Shown here piece by piece: positions 32,055-35,214 of a stretch of DNA of 35,214 nucleotides. Within the stretch, counting starts at the first letter, position 1. The number at the start of each line of letters is the position of its first letter. Below the pieces are notes generated by a model, which searched no databases, was not told where the DNA came from, and saw only the letters and a program-made list of their open reading frames with translations. The position numbers were made by a program, and so were the translations under genes. The DNA is taken from contig CALWJT010000022.1 in NCBI GenBank assembly GCA_944381075.1, positions 1 through 35,214 on the forward strand, read 5' to 3'. Origin of the DNA: an uncultured Clostridia bacterium. GTDB taxonomy: Bacteria > Bacillota > Clostridia > Oscillospirales > CAG-272.

Positions 32055-34142
32055 TCACAGCGCGTCTTTTCTCGAAAGGTTGATGCGGCCTTTTTCGTCT
32101 GTGCCGAGGAATTTGACGGTGACGGTATCTCCGACAGAGACGACATCCTCCACCTTTTCCACTCTCTTGGTATCGAGCTTGGAGATATGGACGAGGCCTT
32201 CCTTGCCGGGAGCGATTTCCACAAATGCGCCAATGGGAATGATTCTTGTGACCGTTCCGGTATAGCAGCAGCCCTCGACCGGCTCAAAGACGATGGCGTC
32301 GATGATCCCCTTGGCTTCCTTGGCAGCTTCCGTATTGACGGCGAGAATATAAACGGTTCCGTCGTCTTCGATATCGATTTTGGCGCCGGTCTCGGCAACG
32401 ATCTTCTGAATGATTTTGCCGCCGGTCCCGATGACGTCGCGGATCTTGTCGGGATCGATCTTCATCGTGATAAGCTTCGGCGCATATTTGCTGATTTCAG
32501 GGCGCGGCGCGGGAATGGCTTTCAGGAGGATTTCATCGATGATATAATCTCTGCCCTTATGCGTTGTTTCCAGCGCCTGCTTGATGATCTCAGGCGTTAA
32601 GCCGTCGATCTTCAGATCCATCTGGATGGAGGTGATGCCCTTGTGGGTCCCCGCGACTTTGAAATCCATGTCGCCGTAAAAATCCTCAAGGCCCTGAATG
32701 TCGATCATGGTATCCCAGCTGCCGTCCTCCGCGGTGATAAGACCGCAGGAAATACCGGCGACGGGAGCCTTGATCGGTACGCCTGCATCCATGAGGGCAA
32801 GCGTAGAGCCGCACACGGAGGCTTGCGAGGTAGAGCCGTTGGAGCTTACGACCTCGGATACCAGACGCAGCGCATAGGGGAATTCCTCCTTAGAGGGAAG
32901 TACGGGAATGAGCGAACGCTCGGCGAGCGCACCATGTCCGATCTCACGTCTGCCGGGGGAACGCAGGGATTTGGCCTCTCCGGTCGAATAGCCCGGCATG
33001 TTGTAATGGTGCATATACCGCTTTTCCGTGTCGTCGTCCAGTCCCTCCAGCATCTGGGCGTCGCTGAGCGGACCGAGCGTCGCGACCGTCAATACCTGGG
33101 TTTGTCCGCGGGTAAAGAGGCCTGAGCCATGTGTTCTTGGCAGGACGCCGACTTCGGCGGCGAGCGGACGGATTTCATCCATACGTCTGCCGTCCACACG
33201 CTTTTTATCGACAAGCAGCCAGCGGCGGACGATCTTCTTCTGGATCTTATAGATCAGTTCGGGGAGAATGGTCTCCATCTCCGGATATTCCTCGCCGAAT
33301 GTCGCGAGAATATCATCGAGAATGGGCTGCATTCTGGCGTCGCGGACGTTCTTGTCGTCGGTGTCGAGTGCGTGCATGACCGCCTCTTCGCAGTGCGCGA
33401 ACACTTTGTCGAACATATCATGATCCAGCTCGCAGGAAGGGTATTCAAACTTCGGCTTGCCGACGGCGGCGATGATTTCATTGATAAATACAAGCAGCTT
33501 TTTGATCTCCTCATGGGCAAACAGGATGGCGTTATACATATCGTCGTCGGAAACTTCCTTGGCGCCGGCTTCGATCATGACGACCTTTTTTTCCGAAGCG
33601 GCGACGGTAAGCTCCAGCGTGCTGACCTTGCGCTGCTCATAATTCGGGTTGAGAATGGGCTTGCCGTCCACAAGGCCGATGAAAGCGCCGCCGATCGGCC
33701 CGTTCCACGGGATGTCGGAGATGGAAAGCGCGATGGATGCGCCGATCATAGCGGTGATCTCCGGAGAGCAGTCGGGATCGACGGACATGACCGTCAGCGT
33801 GAGTGCGACATCGTTGCGCAGATCCTTGGGAAAAAGAGGACGGATCGGACGGTCGATGACACGGCTCGTAAGGACCGCTTTCTCGGACGGCTTTCCCTCG
33901 CGGCGAAGAAATCCGCCGGGGATTTTGCCGACAGCGTACATTTTTTCGTCATAATCGACGGAAAGAGGGAGAAAATCGATGCCGTCGCGCGGCTTTTCGG
34001 AAGCGGTGGCGCATGCGAGGATCACCGTGTCCCCGTAACGGATCATGCAGGAGCCGTTGGCAAGTCCTGCGACCTTGCCGACTTCCACCTTCAGCGGACG
34101 TCCGGCATATTCATATTCGAATACCTTGTAATTTTCAAACAT
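32055..34142 (-). CDS. pnp: Polyribonucleotide nucleotidyltransferase (PNPase)
   Basis: The 695-residue phosphorolytic 3'-5' exoribonuclease has the standard order: first RNase PH-like domain (GKVAGLANGSCMIRYGDTVI, FLRREGKPSEKAVLTSR), alpha-helical linker, second RNase PH domain (ThSGLFTRGQTQVLTVATLG region, with CGLITAEDGSWDTMIDIQGLEDF), KH domain with the VIGTGGKIIQKI loop, and S1 domain (GTVTRIIPIGAFVEIAPGKE to RINLSRKDAL). AAGGAG lies seven bases upstream of the ATG. It follows rpsO, the usual arrangement. A long imperfect hairpin lies in the upstream leader, as in the RNase III-controlled pnp leader of E. coli. Confidence 0.98.
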   Translation of the reverse strand: MFENYKVFEYEYAGRPLKVEVGKVAGLANGSCMIRYGDTVILACATASEKPRDGIDFLPLSVDYDEKMYAVGKIPGGFLRREGKPSEKAVLTSRVIDRPIRPLFPKDLRNDVALTLTVMSVDPDCSPEITAMIGASIALSISDIPWNGPIGGAFIGLVDGKPILNPNYEQRKVSTLELTVAASEKKVVMIEAGAKEVSDDDMYNAILFAHEEIKKLLVFINEIIAAVGKPKFEYPSCELDHDMFDKVFAHCEEAVMHALDTDDKNVRDARMQPILDDILATFGEEYPEMETILPELIYKIQKKIVRRWLLVDKKRVDGRRMDEIRPLAAEVGVLPRTHGSGLFTRGQTQVLTVATLGPLSDAQMLEGLDDDTEKRYMHHYNMPGYSTGEAKSLRSPGRREIGHGALAERSLIPVLPSKEEFPYALRLVSEVVSSNGSTSQASVCGSTLALMDAGVPIKAPVAGISCGLITAEDGSWDTMIDIQGLEDFYGDMDFKVAGTHKGITSIQMDLKIDGLTPEIIKQALETTHKGRDYIIDEILLKAIPAPRPEISKYAPKLITMKIDPDKIRDVIGTGGKIIQKIVAETGAKIDIEDDGTVYILAVNTEAAKEAKGIIDAIVFEPVEGCCYTGTVTRIIPIGAFVEIAPGKEGLVHISKLDTKRVEKVEDVVSVGDTVTVKFLGTDEKGRINLSRKDAL

Positions 34143-34200
34143 TTTTTGTCTCCTTTTTGTGTTAGTATTTATCTTCAGGCAAAAAATATCCGAAATTGTT

Positions 34201-34247
34201 TAGCACTTAAATACGGCGCGAAGGCTTCGAGCCATATTTAACTGCTA
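34201..34247 (-). promoter_or_regulatory. Long imperfect hairpin in the pnp leader
   Basis: TAGCA, TTAAATA, GGC and CGAA (34201-34222) pair with TTCG, GCC, TATTTAA and TGCTA (34226-34247), giving 19 base pairs broken by three single mismatches, with a short GGC loop. It lies about 60 bases upstream of the pnp start. E. coli PNPase is autoregulated through RNase III cleavage of a similar leader hairpin; the parallel is inference. Confidence 0.55.
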
Positions 34248-34298
34248 TACAAAATCGACTATTTTCCGCCGTGAATCTAGGGGGCTTGAAAACGAGGA

Positions 34299-34324
34299 AA
34301 AGGGACGAACGAAGTCCGTCCCTT
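34299..34324 (-). terminator. Terminator of rpsO
   Basis: On the minus strand, AAGGGACG (34324-34317) pairs with CGTCCCTT (34307-34300) and is followed by TTTTCC. The T run is short, so some read-through into pnp is likely. Confidence 0.65.
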
Positions 34325-34335
34325 CTCAAAAGGGC

Positions 34336-34599
34336 TTATTTGCGGATGCCGAGCTTCTCAATGATAGCACGGTAGCGCTCAATATCCTTTTTCTGAAGAT
34401 AACCGAGAAGATTTCTTCTCTTGCCGACCATTTTGAGCAGTCCGCGGCGGCTGTGATGGTCGTTGTTGTTTCTTTTCAGATGCTCGGTCAGGTCGTTGAT
34501 TCTCGCGGTGAGAATGGCGATCTGTACCTCCGGCGAACCTGTGTCGCCCTCATGTGTCTGATTGGCCGCAATCAGTGCTTGCTTGGCTTCTTTTTGCAT
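34336..34599 (-). CDS. rpsO: 30S ribosomal protein S15
   Basis: The 87-residue protein matches S15: [41 protein letters not shown], then [20 protein letters not shown] and a basic C-terminus. S15 is a primary binder of 16S rRNA. I chose ATG 34599 ([10 protein letters not shown]) because it fits the family length and has GAGGTG seven bases upstream; the longer form from 34617 would use that site as coding sequence. It is transcribed with its own leader and precedes pnp. Confidence 0.98.
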   Translation of the reverse strand: MQKEAKQALIAANQTHEGDTGSPEVQIAILTARINDLTEHLKRNNNDHHSRRGLLKMVGKRRNLLGYLQKKDIERYRAIIEKLGIRK

Positions 34600-34704
34600 G
34601 GTATTCACCTCATTCAAGATTTTGCAGTCCGGCTGACCCAGTATGCGGCGGGTGAAACGCTCGTCGAGCCTTTGATCCGTATACCGAGGGAACGGAGCTA
34701 TGCT
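34600..34704 (-). promoter_or_regulatory. rpsO 5' leader with hairpins (S15 autoregulation candidate)
   Basis: The leader of about 105 bases holds GGAGC-ATA-GCTCC (34694-34706 region) at its 5' end and GCTCG-A-CGAGC further down. S15 often represses its own mRNA by binding such a leader; I cannot confirm which Rfam class, if any, this matches. Confidence 0.5.
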
Positions 34705-34710
34705 CCTAAT

Positions 34711-34739
34711 ATTCTATCATAGGAAAAACAGAATGTAAA
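34711..34739 (-). promoter_or_regulatory. Promoter of rpsO
   Basis: On the minus strand, TTTACA (34739-34734) and TAGAAT (34716-34711) are separated by 17 bases. Confidence 0.75.
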
Positions 34740-34798
34740 GAGCTTTTCCAAAAAAATAAAAATTTTTCGTCGATCTCTCGAAAAATCTAAAATATATG

Positions 34799-34827
34799 TT
34801 GCAAAACATCGTCTCATGATGTAAAAT
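34799..34827 (+). promoter_or_regulatory. Promoter of the aldolase gene
   Basis: TTGCAA (34799-34804) and TAAAAT (34822-34827) are 17 bases apart. The spacer holds ACATC (34806-34810) and GATGT (34818-34822), a small inverted repeat that could be a repressor site. Confidence 0.7.
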
Positions 34828-34897
34828 ATAAGTATGTCATCAATAAATGCGGATTATGCGGAAGCCATCCGGTATCCGCGGAAAAGAGGTATGAAAA

Positions 34898-35214
34898 ATG
34901 GGTATTGTTACCACCACCGAAATGTTCAAAAAGGCCTATGAGGGCGGATATGCGATCGGCGCCTTCAATATAAACAACATGGAGATCATTCAGGCGATCA
35001 CCGAAGCTGCGGCAGAGGAAAAATCCCCTGTCATTCTTCAGGTTTCGGCGGGCGCGAGAAAATATGCCAAGCATGCGTATCTGATGGCACTCGCTAAGGC
35101 TGCCGTGGAGGATACGGGTATCGATCTTGCGCTGCACCTCGATCATGGTGCGGATTTTGAGATCTGCAAGTCCTGCATCGACGGCGGATTTTCTTCCGTC
35201 ATGATCGACGGCTC
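34898..35214 (+). CDS. fba: Class II fructose-1,6-bisphosphate aldolase (3' end outside window)
   Basis: The first 105 codons are present, starting at ATG 34898 with AGAGGT seven bases upstream. The translation begins MGIVTTTEMFKKAYEGGYAI, continues with GAFNINNMEIIQAITEAA, SPVILQVSAGARKYA and LALHLDHGADFEICKSCID, which is the N-terminal third of a zinc-dependent class II aldolase; LHLDHG carries the catalytic Asp and a zinc-ligand His. The enzyme cleaves fructose-1,6-bisphosphate in glycolysis. The remainder, with the second zinc ligands, is outside the window. Confidence 0.93.
   Translation, partial: MGIVTTTEMFKKAYEGGYAIGAFNINNMEIIQAITEAAAEEKSPVILQVSAGARKYAKHAYLMALAKAAVEDTGIDLALHLDHGADFEICKSCIDGGFSSVMIDG

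Overview
The window looks like a chromosome segment of a Gram-positive, spore-forming Clostridia-type bacterium, perhaps Oscillospiraceae-like. Reasons: strong Shine-Dalgarno sites, TTGACA-17-TATAAT promoters, DUF5696/carbohydrate-ABC and DUF4349 lipoproteins, a YlmC/YmxH-type sporulation protein, and a moderate-GC housekeeping set. The family level is a guess.

Layout. 1-4945 (+): 3' end of a DUF5696 gene and two sugar ABC permeases, closed by a terminator. 5237-7328 (+): a PHP-family (HisJ/HisK-like) phosphatase and a FucO-type lactaldehyde reductase, each with its own promoter. 7380-9300: an AT-rich accessory island next to a tRNA-Pro gene. It holds a decayed ORF, a strong promoter with an internal operator-like palindrome, a ~145-nt segment predicted to fold into a closed multi-branch RNA with a possible pseudoknot, and an HNH endonuclease with an unrecognised C-terminal domain and its own terminator. 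9600-12409 (-): a membrane protein, then an M6-type metalloprotease/cyclophilin lipoprotein pair. 12431-16670 (-): a QueG-like Fe-S protein and a heterodimeric ABC exporter in which both catalytic glutamates are replaced. 16841-19057 (+): ylmC, then rpsB-tsf. 19135-27128 (-): P-loop kinase, DUF4349 lipoprotein, diacylglycerol kinase-valS operon, a gene-poor structured stretch (24.59-25.17 kb), DegV protein and D-2-hydroxyacid dehydrogenase. 27466-28401 (+): ketopantoate reductase-like gene. 28722-31983 (+): an XRE-HTH/ADP-ribosylglycohydrolase fusion with a solute-binding lipoprotein. 32055-34599 (-): rpsO-pnp, with a likely S15 leader and a long hairpin in the pnp leader. 34898-end (+): 5' part of class II fructose-bisphosphate aldolase.

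How genes work together. The DUF5696/permease genes and the solute-binding lipoprotein are of the same sugar-uptake class but sit 25 kb apart, so a partnership is only inferred. rpsB-tsf, rpsO-pnp and valS are translation/RNA-turnover housekeeping. The best candidate for an undescribed system is the structured RNA plus HNH nuclease at 7980-9236. It has the layout of an RNA-plus-nuclease cassette (as in HEARO/IscB elements), but the protein shows no RuvC or other IscB features. All promoter, terminator and RNA calls were made by eye from base pairing and consensus matches; no folding or database search was run.
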